Notes under the pieces: generated by a model
Database searches by the model: none
Seen by the model: only the letters and a program-made list of their open reading frames with translations
Told to the model about the DNA's origin: nothing
Shown here: positions 1 to 8,263 of the stretch, one piece after another
How positions within the stretch are numbered: position 1 is the first letter of the stretch
How the letters are laid out: each line of letters opens with the position of its first letter
Assembly (NCBI RefSeq): GCF_005145045.1
Contig: NZ_CP039692.1
Span: 481,001 to 545,000 of the forward strand
From: Agrobacterium larrymoorei
Lineage (GTDB): Bacteria; Pseudomonadota; Alphaproteobacteria; Rhizobiales; Rhizobiaceae
Length of the DNA: 64,000 bases
Direction: 5' to 3'
Translations under genes and position numbers: made by a program

Positions 1-1
1 T

Positions 2-157
2 GATGGCGACGAGTTGGGTCGGTTCCGGGAAATAGACGATCTTCAGCGTGCCACCGGACACAGGCTCTTCCGCTGCCGCGAAGGAGCCTCCGGGAAGAGC
101 GACAAATGCCCCTGCTGCAAGCGCGATTTTGTGAAACTGGCGTCTGGAAAAATTCAT
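2..157 (-). CDS. Dpp/Opp-type ABC solute-binding protein, N-terminal fragment
   Basis: Only the first 52 codons lie in the window; the gene runs off the left edge. The start begins MNFSRRQFHKIALAAG, a twin-arginine motif followed by a hydrophobic stretch and an AxA-like cleavage region, so export by Tat to the periplasm is likely. After the signal comes PVSGGTLKIVYFPEPTQL, the usual N-terminal start of family 5 peptide/opine binding proteins. A GGAGA ribosome site precedes the ATG. It follows the DUF3088 gene by 33 bases on the same strand and resembles two other binding proteins nearby. The ligand is unknown. Confidence 0.8.
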   Translation of the reverse strand, partial: MNFSRRQFHKIALAAGAFVALPGGSFAAAEEPVSGGTLKIVYFPEPTQLVAI

Positions 158-190
158 CTCTGTCTCCGGCGTAAAGCGAATGGACCGATA

Positions 191-535
191 TCAATGAAGC
201 TGCGGAAAACCGTGGCGTTCGGCCAGCAGTGAAAGAATGCGTTTCGTGTCCTGAATGAAGCGCTTGTCGCTATGAACCGTCGCATCTTCGGGCGCATCGC
301 CTGCAAAGATCAGCAGCGGCAGCGATTGGTTATGCTCTCCAACCTGCGCGATCACCGCCTCCCGCGGGCGAGTAAAGCCGACGCGGTGAATGTCGAGGCG
401 TTCAGCCAGATCAGGAAAAGCTGCAAGCAGACCCTCTATCTGATTGCAGTGCGGGCAAACGAACGTCACCCCCGGATGTTTCGGGTCTTCAAAACCGGGA
501 GCGATCAGAAAAAGTGTGTCCTTGGCCATTGGCAT
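191..535 (-). CDS. DUF3088 family thioredoxin-fold-like protein
   Basis: This 114-residue soluble protein matches my memory of the DUF3088 family: a KDTLFLIAPGFEDP start, then VTFVCPHCNQIEGLLAAFP with a CPHC motif near residue 27, then a segment ending in NQSLPLL. The CxxC motif suggests a thioredoxin or glutaredoxin-like fold and possibly redox activity, but the family has no proven function that I know of. An alternative start two codons downstream (MAKD) is equally possible. It sits directly upstream of a truncated peptide-type binding protein gene, so it may share a transcript with sulfur-compound transport genes. Confidence 0.75.
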   Translation of the reverse strand: MPMAKDTLFLIAPGFEDPKHPGVTFVCPHCNQIEGLLAAFPDLAERLDIHRVGFTRPREAVIAQVGEHNQSLPLLIFAGDAPEDATVHSDKRFIQDTKRILSLLAERHGFPQLH

Positions 536-774
536 CCATCTATTGACTGTTGGTGTAAGCCGACACTGACGCTGGATGAATGATGGGTCCAGAAACGTAT
601 TTTTGCTGATCCTCGAAGAATAAATTTGCCGAAAAAAAGCAATGAAATAGCGTTCTTTGGAAGATTACGCTCCGGGCATTTCCTTTTTCCGGAAGGGGCA
701 AAAGGACAATGGCATTCGCTGATTACGCGTCCACGCAAACGTTCGAAAAATGGACAGACTGGAGCGACGCGCAA

Positions 775-801
775 TAAAAAACCCGACGCATGCGCCGGGT
801 C
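775..801 (-). terminator. Rho-independent terminator after binding-protein gene
   Basis: Read on the minus strand, a GC-rich hairpin (arms ACCCG and CGGGT around GCGCATGCGT) is followed by six T residues. It lies 23 bases beyond the stop of the 531-residue binding protein and probably ends the minus-strand operon that starts near 6.9 kb. The rest of 536-774 shows no gene. Confidence 0.8.
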
Positions 802-823
802 CAGAGGGCAGAAGAGACATGCG

Positions 824-2419
824 TCAGCTTTGCGGTTGCTTCCATGCGGTGGCGAGATCGCTATAGGCGACATCGATGGTCGTCACGAGAGACTGCAGAT
901 TGGCGTTTCTTAGAATGACAGTCGGCAGCGCAACGATTGAGAAATTCGGCAACTCATCGCCGGTGATCTTTTGAATTTCCTTGAACTGCGCCGCACGCTT
1001 TGTCTCATCACTCTCTATGGCAGCGGCGCGGAAAAGGTCATCCACCTTCGGATTGTTGTAATGCGCCGCGTTGACATAGGGTGCCGGGTTCTTGATGCCA
1101 TCCGACCAGTAAAGCCGCTGCACACCCGCAGTCGGGTCGAACAGACGGCTGATACCGTTTACGGTCAGATCGAAGCCGCGTTCGGTGTAGACACGCTTGA
1201 TGAAGGTGGCGAGATCACCGTCGAGCGTTTCAACCTTTACCCCCAGCTTGCCAAATGACGAGCGCAGATATTCAGAGGTTTTGCGAAAAACGTCCGACGG
1301 CAGAAAGGCGAGCCGCAGCGAAAAACGCGTCCCATCCGCCGCTTTCGGATAGCCAGCCTCGTCGAGTAACGCGTTGGCCTTGGCAAGATCGAAAGGATAC
1401 TTGAACGGCGTTTCGTCATTATAGTCGGTAAAGACCGACGGAATGTTCGACCCGGCGGGCTTTGCCGTACCATAAAAAATGGCGTCGTTGATAAAGTCTC
1501 GGTCGATGGCGTGGGCCAGTGCGTGACGAACCTCTTTCTTGGCGAGTATGGGGTTTTCAAGATTGAACTCGAAGACGGCTGCGTTGTTCAGATAGGCATC
1601 CGTATAGACATCGACAGCCAGTTTCGGATCTTGCCGCAGGCGTTCCAGATCGCCGTAGGATACGTCGGTCGCGTAGTCTGCCTCACCCGTTTCCACTGCG
1701 ATTGTCGCTGACCCAGCATCAGCAACAAAACGTGCGATGAAGCCATCGAGATGCGGCAAACCAGCCTGCCAGTAATTCGGGTTCCGCTTCAGCTTCACAT
1801 AGCTGCCACGCTTCCACTCTTCGAAGATGAAAGGGCCGGTACCGATAGGCGCGTTGCCGTTCTGGCTTTCGCTGTAATTCTCCGACGGATACGCATGCGC
1901 TGGCAGGATCGGCGTTTCCCCGCCGACGAGCGCCCGCAGCAAATAAGGTGCCGGTTTGGATAGAACCACAATGGCGGTCAACGGATCGGGTGTTTCGATA
2001 TCGGCAATGCTGGCAAATGTGATGCGCCCACGCGGTCCCACCTTCTTGAAGGCCAGCAGAGAGAATTTAACATCCGCCGAGGTCAGGTTTTTGCCATCGT
2101 GCCATTTTACACCTTGGCGTAGCCTGAAGGTGTAGCGCAGACCATCGCTGGACACATCCCAGCTTTCAGCCAGAACGGGATGCGGCTTGAACTCGCTGTC
2201 GAACCGCACCAGTCCTTCGAGAATTTTCGTTGAAATTGCGCGCGTGCGCGTATTGCTGTCCGACAGCGGTACAAGCGTCGTAGGCTCGCCCAACCCTGCA
2301 AACGTAACGATGCCGCCCTTGCTCGGTGTCTGTGTTTCGGCAAAGGACAGCGATGGCAGAAGTACTGCACCGCCGAACGCCGCACCCAAAAGTAATGTCT
2401 TACGCCTCGTCAGATCCAT
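824..2419 (-). CDS. Dpp/Opp-type ABC transporter solute-binding protein
   Basis: This 531-residue periplasmic binding protein (family 5) has a Tat-like signal, MDLTRRKTLLLGAAFGG, ending LSFA. The mature part has the family hallmarks: ILEGLVRFDSEFKPHPVLAESW, then LRYTFRLRQGVKWHDGK, then IGTGPFIFEEWKRGS. The family delivers peptides, opines, glutathione or similar ligands to a two-permease, two-ATPase transporter. No permease lies beside it, so it may share the Dpp-type system at 21-24.7 kb. It is the last gene of a minus-strand run with an M20 amidohydrolase, a flavin monooxygenase and a DszB-like desulfinase, which suggests an organosulfur ligand. A GAGGAAAC ribosome site fits the start. It is a clear paralogue of the protein at 8264-9868. 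Confidence 0.9.
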   Translation of the reverse strand: MDLTRRKTLLLGAAFGGAVLLPSLSFAETQTPSKGGIVTFAGLGEPTTLVPLSDSNTRTRAISTKILEGLVRFDSEFKPHPVLAESWDVSSDGLRYTFRLRQGVKWHDGKNLTSADVKFSLLAFKKVGPRGRITFASIADIETPDPLTAIVVLSKPAPYLLRALVGGETPILPAHAYPSENYSESQNGNAPIGTGPFIFEEWKRGSYVKLKRNPNYWQAGLPHLDGFIARFVADAGSATIAVETGEADYATDVSYGDLERLRQDPKLAVDVYTDAYLNNAAVFEFNLENPILAKKEVRHALAHAIDRDFINDAIFYGTAKPAGSNIPSVFTDYNDETPFKYPFDLAKANALLDEAGYPKAADGTRFSLRLAFLPSDVFRKTSEYLRSSFGKLGVKVETLDGDLATFIKRVYTERGFDLTVNGISRLFDPTAGVQRLYWSDGIKNPAPYVNAAHYNNPKVDDLFRAAAIESDETKRAAQFKEIQKITGDELPNFSIVALPTVILRNANLQSLVTTIDVAYSDLATAWKQPQS

Positions 2420-2461
2420 GATTGTTTCCTCGTCGTTTTGGTTACGAAATGGAGGGCTGCA

Positions 2462-3661
2462 TCAGACCGGTTTGAGACGGCTTTCCACCAGACGCGCAAA
2501 CAGTGTTGCGCCGACCGGAAGGATCGCATCATCAACGATGAAGCCGGGATTGTGGGCTGGTACGGTGCCCGAATGGCCGAGTGTGAAAAACGCACCGGGC
2601 GCATGTTTCAAAAGATCGGCAAAGTCTTCGCTGCCCATGAAGCGGCTGGGCTCCGTAGATACGCGAGCCTCACCCAAGACCTGACGTGCCACATCGGCAA
2701 CGATTTCTACCGAAGCGTCGTCATTGGTTAGAACCGAGAAGATGTCGCGAATATCGACCTCTGCCGAAAGGCCGTGAGCCTGAGCTATATGGTCCGAGAT
2801 CGTTTGGATGCGCGAGCGGATGATTTCGCGTACCGTATCTGAGAAGGCACGCACCGTTCCGGCAATCGACGCTGTCTCTGGAATGACATTGTAGGCCGAA
2901 CCGGCCTCGATGCGCGTGATCGACAAGACCGCCGGTTCGGTGGGCGAGACATTGCGGCTGACAATCGTCTGCAAGGCGGTGATGAGTTCACCGATTGCTG
3001 GCACGGGATCGTTCGCTACATTCGGATGGGCCGCATGCGCGCCCTTGCCCTTCAGCCTGATATCGAAAAAATCGGCCCCCGCCAGGATGGTTCCCGGTGA
3101 TACTTTGAGGTGATTGGGCGCGGCATGTGACGAATTGTGCAGCCCGTACAACTCATCGACCGGGAAATCCTTGAACAGCCCGTCGGCGATCATCGCGCGT
3201 GCACCGCCAAGCCCCTCTTCGGCGGGCTGGAAGATGAAGACCACCGAACCTGCAAAGTCACGGGTCTCCGCGAGATAGCGGGCCGCTCCCAGCAGTATCG
3301 TGGTGTGAACGTCATGCCCACATCCATGGAATTTACCGGGATAGATGGAAGCGTAAGGCAAGCCGGTTTCTTCCGGCATCGGCAGAGCGTCCATATCGGC
3401 GCGCAGACCGATGACGCGGTTACCCGCATGTTTGCCGCGAAGCACACCGACGAGGCCAGTCTTGCCATAACCGCGATGAACCTTGATACCCCAAGAGGCC
3501 AGCTTTTCCGCGACGATGCCGGAGGTTCGGACTTCTTCGAAACCAATTTCCGGGTGGCGGTGCAGATCGTGCCTGATATCAACCAGTTCCGGAACATAGG
3601 TCGCAATCAGGTCGATAATCTCAGGTGCTGGCGCTTTGACGGGATCTACGGCAATATTCAC
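2462..3661 (-). CDS. M20 family amidohydrolase (hippurate hydrolase/SndA-like)
   Basis: This 399-residue cytoplasmic enzyme of the M20D type hydrolyses N-acyl amino acids or related amides with two metal ions. Visible motifs are RHDLHRHPEIGFEE near 30, RADMDALPM near 87-95, GCGHDVH near 113-119 (metal ligands), QPAEEG near 145-150 (catalytic Glu pair) and GSEDFA near the C-terminus. It starts with GTG behind a GAGGA ribosome site. It lies in a minus-strand run with a sulfone/sulfonate-type flavin monooxygenase. In Bacillus, the M20 enzyme SndA (YxeP) deacetylates N-acetyl-S-(2-succino)cysteine next to the NtaA/DszA-family monooxygenase YxeK, so a role in deacylating S-conjugated cysteine is plausible. 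The substrate is inferred. Confidence 0.85.
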   Translation of the reverse strand: MNIAVDPVKAPAPEIIDLIATYVPELVDIRHDLHRHPEIGFEEVRTSGIVAEKLASWGIKVHRGYGKTGLVGVLRGKHAGNRVIGLRADMDALPMPEETGLPYASIYPGKFHGCGHDVHTTILLGAARYLAETRDFAGSVVFIFQPAEEGLGGARAMIADGLFKDFPVDELYGLHNSSHAAPNHLKVSPGTILAGADFFDIRLKGKGAHAAHPNVANDPVPAIGELITALQTIVSRNVSPTEPAVLSITRIEAGSAYNVIPETASIAGTVRAFSDTVREIIRSRIQTISDHIAQAHGLSAEVDIRDIFSVLTNDDASVEIVADVARQVLGEARVSTEPSRFMGSEDFADLLKHAPGAFFTLGHSGTVPAHNPGFIVDDAILPVGATLFARLVESRLKPV

Positions 3662-3741
3662 GGGTGGTCCTCACTGCGATTGGGAAGAAATTGCATCGCC
3701 AAAGTTCATGATGATGCAGGATCAGGGAGATCGAAGAAGCA

Positions 3742-4914
3742 TCAGAGCCTCAGCCCTGCCTCCTTCATGAGCGGCAGGACACGGTCACCGAAATATTCCA
3801 AATCTTCTCGGAAATCGTAGAAATTAAGCTGCACACCATCGATGCCGACATCCTTCAGCGCGACGAGCTGCTCGACCACCTGTTCCGGCGAACCGATGAT
3901 CTCGATGTTGCCGCCGAGATTGCGCCCCTGCTTGTGACGAGGGTCGCCGCGTCCGCGCCAGGCATGGGCATCGCTTTCATAATTGTTGGCGGCGAATGCA
4001 CGCGCACCGCCCGGCTGCGGCTTGCCAGCCTCGATGGCGTCGGCATAGGCAGTGGCCTCGGCTTCCGTATCGCGGCTGACGATGATCGGATTGATGATCG
4101 TCTTCACCTGCCGGCCATAGGACTTTGCCCGGTTCTTGATGGTCGCTATGTGGTCGGGAAGCGTCTCCAGGGCGCTGTCGATATGCGCACCGCCGGGCGA
4201 TGTGACGAACACCAGATCAGAATGGCGCGCCGCAAAATCGATGCCTGCCGGAGACCCGGTGGCCGTGACGAGGTTCGGTCGGCCGAAGACAGGCTTCGGT
4301 GTGATCCACCCGTTGCTGATGGCCCATGGATTGAGTTTTCCCTCATGAGAGAAATTCTCGGTTTCTCCCCAAAGCCGATGCAACACGTCGAAAAGCTCGC
4401 TTGCCATGTCATAGCGCTTGTCGTGTTCGATGCGCTGCCAGCCGAACATTTCATGCTCGATGGCGCGATGACCGGTGACGATGTTGATGCCCCATCGCCC
4501 CTTGGCGATGTGATCGAGCGTTGCGCCGTATTTGGCCAGATGCAGCGGATGGAGCGGACCATAGAGAACATGGATGGTCGAAATCAGCAAAATGCTTTTC
4601 GTCACCGCTGCCATCGCACCCAGGGCAACAAAGCTGTCGAGTGAGGAATCCCCGTCATAACCACCCTTCGGCAGCCATTGGGTACGGCTGAAAGCCAGCT
4701 CGAACCCCAATTCCTCCGCTCGCTTCACCAGTTCGACATTATAGTCAAAGGTCCAGCTGTTGCTGGTCGGCAGGCTTGAGAAATTGATGTCCTGAAGATT
4801 GAGAAACAATCCCAGCATCAAAGGCTGTCGTGCAGCACGGCTGAGTGGACTGTCCGTAAAGTCCAACGGCCCTTTAAGCTCCAGGTCTCCGGTGATCGGC
4901 GCAGTCAGTGCCAT
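3742..4914 (-). CDS. LLM-class FMNH2-dependent monooxygenase (sulfone/alkanesulfonate type)
   Basis: This 390-residue bacterial-luciferase-fold protein should use reduced FMN and oxygen to cleave a C-S bond. Family features seen: FDYNVELVKRAEELGFELAF near the N-terminus, LISTIHVLYGPLHPLHLAK, GRWGINIVTGHR, then EHEMFG and HDKRYDMASEL, and an SPAGIDFAARHSD segment. Overall it is closer to the SfnG/SsuD branch than to the NtaA/DszA branch seen elsewhere in this window. It starts at an ATG with a GGGAGA ribosome site and overlaps the preceding NAD(P)-binding gene by 10 bases, so translation is probably coupled. The neighbouring DszB-like gene supports a sulfur role. The exact substrate (sulfone, alkanesulfonate or sulfinate) cannot be read from the sequence. 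Confidence 0.88.
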   Translation of the reverse strand: MALTAPITGDLELKGPLDFTDSPLSRAARQPLMLGLFLNLQDINFSSLPTSNSWTFDYNVELVKRAEELGFELAFSRTQWLPKGGYDGDSSLDSFVALGAMAAVTKSILLISTIHVLYGPLHPLHLAKYGATLDHIAKGRWGINIVTGHRAIEHEMFGWQRIEHDKRYDMASELFDVLHRLWGETENFSHEGKLNPWAISNGWITPKPVFGRPNLVTATGSPAGIDFAARHSDLVFVTSPGGAHIDSALETLPDHIATIKNRAKSYGRQVKTIINPIIVSRDTEAEATAYADAIEAGKPQPGGARAFAANNYESDAHAWRGRGDPRHKQGRNLGGNIEIIGSPEQVVEQLVALKDVGIDGVQLNFYDFREDLEYFGDRVLPLMKEAGLRL

Positions 4915-5801
4915 GTCTGTTCTCCCTTGGAACTGTGTGTTTGGGTTTGGATGGAACCCAGATGGCTGCGCAAAAAATCCTCCACGGTGCGTGGCGGCTT
5001 TCCGGTGATGCGCGATACCGACTGCGTTACCGGTGCAGCCAGCCCGGCACCGATCAATTCGATGAACTCGCCGATTGCACGTTGTTCGAATGCATCGAGA
5101 TGTGGTGGCAAAGCAGCGGATGAAGCATCTGATATGCCAATCGGTCGCTGGAATATTCGGGCTGCGATACGTGCCACCTCAAGTGAAGTCAGTGCTTCAC
5201 CACCCGTGAGAACCAATGGGACGGACGAGATCAAGTCATCGAGCAACGCCTGAATTGCGACATCGGCGATATCCTGCGCATCAATGTAGGATACGGCAGC
5301 GTTCCCGTACCTGCTTGGCAAATCCTCGCCTTTACTGGCAGCCGCGATGACAGGAGCAAGAGACACCTGCATCCAGGCATTAGGTCGCAGGATGGCATGC
5401 GCAATACCGCTGGCGGCAAGATGGGCCTCTACCGCCGCATGGGCCCCACCGGCTATTGAGCGGTCGGTATTTTGCAGGGTCCAGTCAGAGCCGGATATCT
5501 TGACGATGCGAGTGACGCCTGCGGCTTTCGCGGCATCAATGGCGGCGATTTGATGTGCAGCCAGCGTCTCGCTGATCGGCGAAAGCAGGAAAAGTTTCTG
5601 AGCGTTTCGAGCTGCTTCTTTTACAGTGGCAGGGTCAGCAAAATCTCCCCGTGCGACCTCGACCCTGTCTCCCCAAAGATCAGTCGCCTCTTGCGGGCGC
5701 CGGGTCAGCACCCGTACCGTTTTACCCGCATCAATAAGCCTTGGCACGACAAGCTTTCCCAGCTTGCCCGTCGCGCCCGTTACCAAAACGTCAACCGCCA
5801 T
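4905..5801 (-). CDS. NmrA/SDR-like NAD(P)-binding protein
   Basis: This is a 298-residue atypical short-chain dehydrogenase-like protein. The N-terminus has a Rossmann nucleotide-binding motif, VLVTGATGKLGKLVVP, followed by RVLTRRP and a conserved VKISGSDW segment near residue 105; the C-terminal half resembles NmrA/quinone-oxidoreductase-like proteins. Starting at ATG 5801 is preferred over an upstream GTG because GAGGG lies about eight bases before it. It sits between a DszB-like desulfinase and a flavin monooxygenase and overlaps the latter. It could reduce a product or a flavin/quinone, but no catalytic role is shown. Similar proteins can also act as redox sensors. Confidence 0.8.
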   Translation of the reverse strand: MAVDVLVTGATGKLGKLVVPRLIDAGKTVRVLTRRPQEATDLWGDRVEVARGDFADPATVKEAARNAQKLFLLSPISETLAAHQIAAIDAAKAAGVTRIVKISGSDWTLQNTDRSIAGGAHAAVEAHLAASGIAHAILRPNAWMQVSLAPVIAAASKGEDLPSRYGNAAVSYIDAQDIADVAIQALLDDLISSVPLVLTGGEALTSLEVARIAARIFQRPIGISDASSAALPPHLDAFEQRAIGEFIELIGAGLAAPVTQSVSRITGKPPRTVEDFLRSHLGSIQTQTHSSKGEQTWH

Positions 5802-5812
5802 TATCACAGCCC

Positions 5813-6868
5813 TCACTTGACGAGCTGACGAGGAGACGCGGCCAGCGGGCGCGGGTCGAGCCAGTCTTGAACATTAAAATCGGCGGGAATGAACTTCCAT
5901 TCGAGAAGAAAGTCCTTGAAGTGGCTGATGGCATCCACTTCGGCAGGATCGAGATCAAGTACAAGTTGGCGATGCACGCCTGGGCCGTTGGCAGCCAGAA
6001 CGGCATCTTCGCTCACCCCGATTTCGCGAGCGATGAAGCGAACCGCATCTTCAGGATTTTCATTTGCCCATTGGGACACCCGCTGAACGACCGACACCAA
6101 TTCGGCAACCAGATCGGGGCGCTCGTCGGCAAAGGTCGCATCGACAGTCAGTGGCCTTGGCGTGCCATTATTAATACGGATTTTCGGGTCTGGATGAAAT
6201 CCAGTGGAGACGACGACCTGCGCGCCGATCAGGTTGGCAACCGTTACGCCTTCAGCACCCTTGACGAAGAAGGCATCGATTTCGCCACGGTGCAGAGCCG
6301 CGATTTCTTCACCGTAAGGAAAACGACGTTTGAGGCCTTGAAGCCTTTGGTCTGTGGGATTGAGCAGAACTGGCTCAGACGCGCCGATATCCACTAGTTC
6401 CACATCGTCCGACGAAAGGCCGGAAATCGTCAGAGCCGACACGATACCTTTCAGCGATGTTGCGCACTGAAAATCGATGATTTCGTTGGGTCGTTTCGGT
6501 AAGCCTATTCGCCGACCCTTCAGATCCGCGCCTCTGGTAACGCTACTTTCCGGCAAGGCGATAACTGCCTGAAACTCATCCGTCCGCGTCAGACCGATGA
6601 GCCGCGTCTGGCGACCTTTCGAGCGCGTCCAGATCGGCGGGATATTCCCACCTTGGCGGAAGGACCAATCCAGCCGATGATCGAAATGGCTTTGGCGAAT
6701 GGCCGGATCGGTCGCATCACGAATGGAAGTAACGCCGATGCCATGAGCCGCAAAGCTGCCTTCGATCCACCCGAGCTGTGCAGCAATCGATAAAGGTGTG
6801 GGAGCCGGGCAGCGGGCATACCACACGGTGTCTGGTTGCGTTACCTTTCGACGAGCTGCGTCTGCCAT
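5813..6868 (-). CDS. DszB-like sulfinate desulfinase
   Basis: This 351-residue protein has the periplasmic-binding-protein fold seen in SsuA/ThiY proteins but no signal peptide, so it should be cytoplasmic. It closely parallels DszB, 2-(2-hydroxyphenyl)benzenesulfinate desulfinase of Rhodococcus. The segment YARCPAPTPL matches DszB around catalytic Cys27 (here Cys20), SHFDHRLDW matches the region of His60 (here His61), and FRQGGNIPP matches the Arg70/Gly73 loop (here Arg71/Gly74). Spacing His-Arg-Gly is identical. DszB removes sulfite from an aryl sulfinate. The ATG at 6868 is chosen because AAGGA lies eight bases upstream. It leads a minus-strand operon. It could still be an orphan binding protein, but conserved catalytic residues and no export signal argue for an enzyme. 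Confidence 0.78.
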   Translation of the reverse strand: MADAARRKVTQPDTVWYARCPAPTPLSIAAQLGWIEGSFAAHGIGVTSIRDATDPAIRQSHFDHRLDWSFRQGGNIPPIWTRSKGRQTRLIGLTRTDEFQAVIALPESSVTRGADLKGRRIGLPKRPNEIIDFQCATSLKGIVSALTISGLSSDDVELVDIGASEPVLLNPTDQRLQGLKRRFPYGEEIAALHRGEIDAFFVKGAEGVTVANLIGAQVVVSTGFHPDPKIRINNGTPRPLTVDATFADERPDLVAELVSVVQRVSQWANENPEDAVRFIAREIGVSEDAVLAANGPGVHRQLVLDLDPAEVDAISHFKDFLLEWKFIPADFNVQDWLDPRPLAASPRQLVK

Positions 6869-6918
6869 GGCTATCATCCTTAAATACGACCTGTATCAGA
6901 CAGGCTAAAAGGATATAG

Positions 6919-6940
6919 ATATAATCTATAGATATTATAT
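6919..6940 (-). promoter_or_regulatory. AT-rich inverted repeat upstream of the desulfinase operon
   Basis: Arms ATATAAT and ATTATAT flank an eight-base centre in a very AT-rich patch (about 6905-6955) that contrasts with the GC-rich neighbours. It lies about 50 bases upstream of the DszB-like start, so it may hold the promoter and a regulator site. The binding protein is not known. Confidence 0.35.
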
Positions 6941-7019
6941 ACTATTTATCATGGTATCGGTGAGATCGCTTTTCCAAAAGCGGGTTGCACGGTGCTTGCG
7001 CACACCGTGCAGTCAACCA

Positions 7020-7865
7020 CTACTTGATCGGGAAGCCGAGTGTCCGCAAAGTTTTCGTCAACTCTGCCCTGCCCTTCAGGGCCGCTGCATTCTCGACGCG
7101 CTTTGAAATCGGCGCCGTCCAACCCGCCTGTGGCAGCTTTTGTTTGACCTGAAATGCTTTCAGCACATCGTCATAGGCACCCAGATCCGTCTCGGGCGTT
7201 CCAGCATATGTCTCATGAAACAGGACTGACGATTGTGGCAGACGTGGCTTCACGTCGGTAATGACGTTTGGATCGGGATATCCGACGGTAAGGCCAAAGA
7301 CCGCGATGGTTTCAGGCGGCAATTGCAGTTCACGGGCAACATCGTTTGGCTGGTTGCGCACACCACCCACGTAGCATGAGCCGAGACCGAGGCTGTCGAT
7401 TGCCGCCACGGCATTCTGGGCAGCAAGAGCCGCATCGATGGCACCGATCAAGAAGCTTTCCAGATAATCCAGCCCCTCTCCCTCATTGCCATGTTGCTGG
7501 GCAACGGTTCTGAGGCGCTTCAGATCGATAAGCCAGACAAGGAAAAGCGGTGCAGCCAGAATATGCGCGTTGCCGCCGGTATAGCCAGCAAGCCGTGCTT
7601 TTCGGTCCTTATCCTGTACTGCAACGACGCTCCACGCTTGAAGATTGGATGAGGTCGGCGCGGACTGGGCGGCTGCCACCAGAAGTTCCAGTGTACCCTT
7701 GGGCAATGGTTTCTGCAGATAGGCGCGCGCGGTGCGGTGGTTCAGCAAAGCATCGATGGTGCTGTTCCAGAACGGCAGCGCGAAATCCTGATCCACGCCA
7801 TAGCGCGCGGCAAGGCGCTGATGTGGCACCTCGCCGTCAGTGATGGAGGAAGAATGTATCGTCAT
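7020..7865 (-). CDS. Nitroreductase-family FMN oxidoreductase (NfsA/Frp-like)
   Basis: This 281-residue protein belongs to the nitroreductase fold. It has the NHRTARAYLQKPLPKG segment near residue 42, then SAPTSSNLQAWSVV near 69 (the FMN-binding SSNxQ motif), and SLGLGSCYVGGVRN near 163, followed by VFGLTVGYPD. These enzymes form dimers that bind FMN and use NAD(P)H to reduce flavins, quinones or nitro groups. The window encodes five enzymes expected to need free reduced flavin and no SsuE-type reductase, so this protein is the best local candidate for the flavin-reducing partner. That role is inferred. It lies on the same strand as the desulfinase operon, separated from it by about 150 bases. 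Confidence 0.85.
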   Translation of the reverse strand: MTIHSSSITDGEVPHQRLAARYGVDQDFALPFWNSTIDALLNHRTARAYLQKPLPKGTLELLVAAAQSAPTSSNLQAWSVVAVQDKDRKARLAGYTGGNAHILAAPLFLVWLIDLKRLRTVAQQHGNEGEGLDYLESFLIGAIDAALAAQNAVAAIDSLGLGSCYVGGVRNQPNDVARELQLPPETIAVFGLTVGYPDPNVITDVKPRLPQSSVLFHETYAGTPETDLGAYDDVLKAFQVKQKLPQAGWTAPISKRVENAAALKGRAELTKTLRTLGFPIK

Positions 7866-7938
7866 GGAAAACCCCTTGGGCGATCAAAAGACATTGGAAG
7901 CGCGCCTGAAGCCAGCGACTAGGCGACGGTCTTATAAT

Positions 7939-8169
7939 TCATATGCTTCTAAATACAGACAGCCGAGAAAAGCTTTGCCAATCGACATACTCGCGTTGGA
8001 AGAACATTTCCGGCCTTAGACCGGGAACGCTGCAGTGTTCGATTTCAACCGTTCTGTCTTCACGCACAAGCCCGCAACGCGCGACTAAGCCTGCCAAATC
8101 CCACGGCATGCTTTTACGCTCCAGCGCGAATGGTTGGAATTCTATTTCCCAAGACATGATTTCTTGCAC
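7939..8169 (-). CDS. Possible small unknown protein between divergent genes
   Basis: A 76-codon frame (alternative start MSWEIEFQPFA, 72 residues) fills most of the 398-base gap between the nitroreductase and the next plus-strand binding protein. Composition is protein-like, with several Trp, Phe and acidic residues, but no family is recognised and the ribosome site is weak. It may be a remnant of a larger gene or chance. The rest of the gap must hold the promoters for both divergent units. Confidence 0.25.
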   Translation of the reverse strand: MQEIMSWEIEFQPFALERKSMPWDLAGLVARCGLVREDRTVEIEHCSVPGLRPEMFFQREYVDWQSFSRLSVFRSI

Positions 8170-8263
8170 AGTTCCGAAAAAAATTATTCTTACGGAATAC
8201 CGTTTCTGCCGACATGCTGGAGCCCTTCGTCACAAAGTTTTCTCAGGAAATGGGGACAGTGCA

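Noticed and set aside
7943..8263. N-terminal extension of 107 residues on the binding protein at 8264
   Set aside because: The extension has no similarity and would bury the twin-arginine signal; a ribosome site lies directly before ATG 8264.
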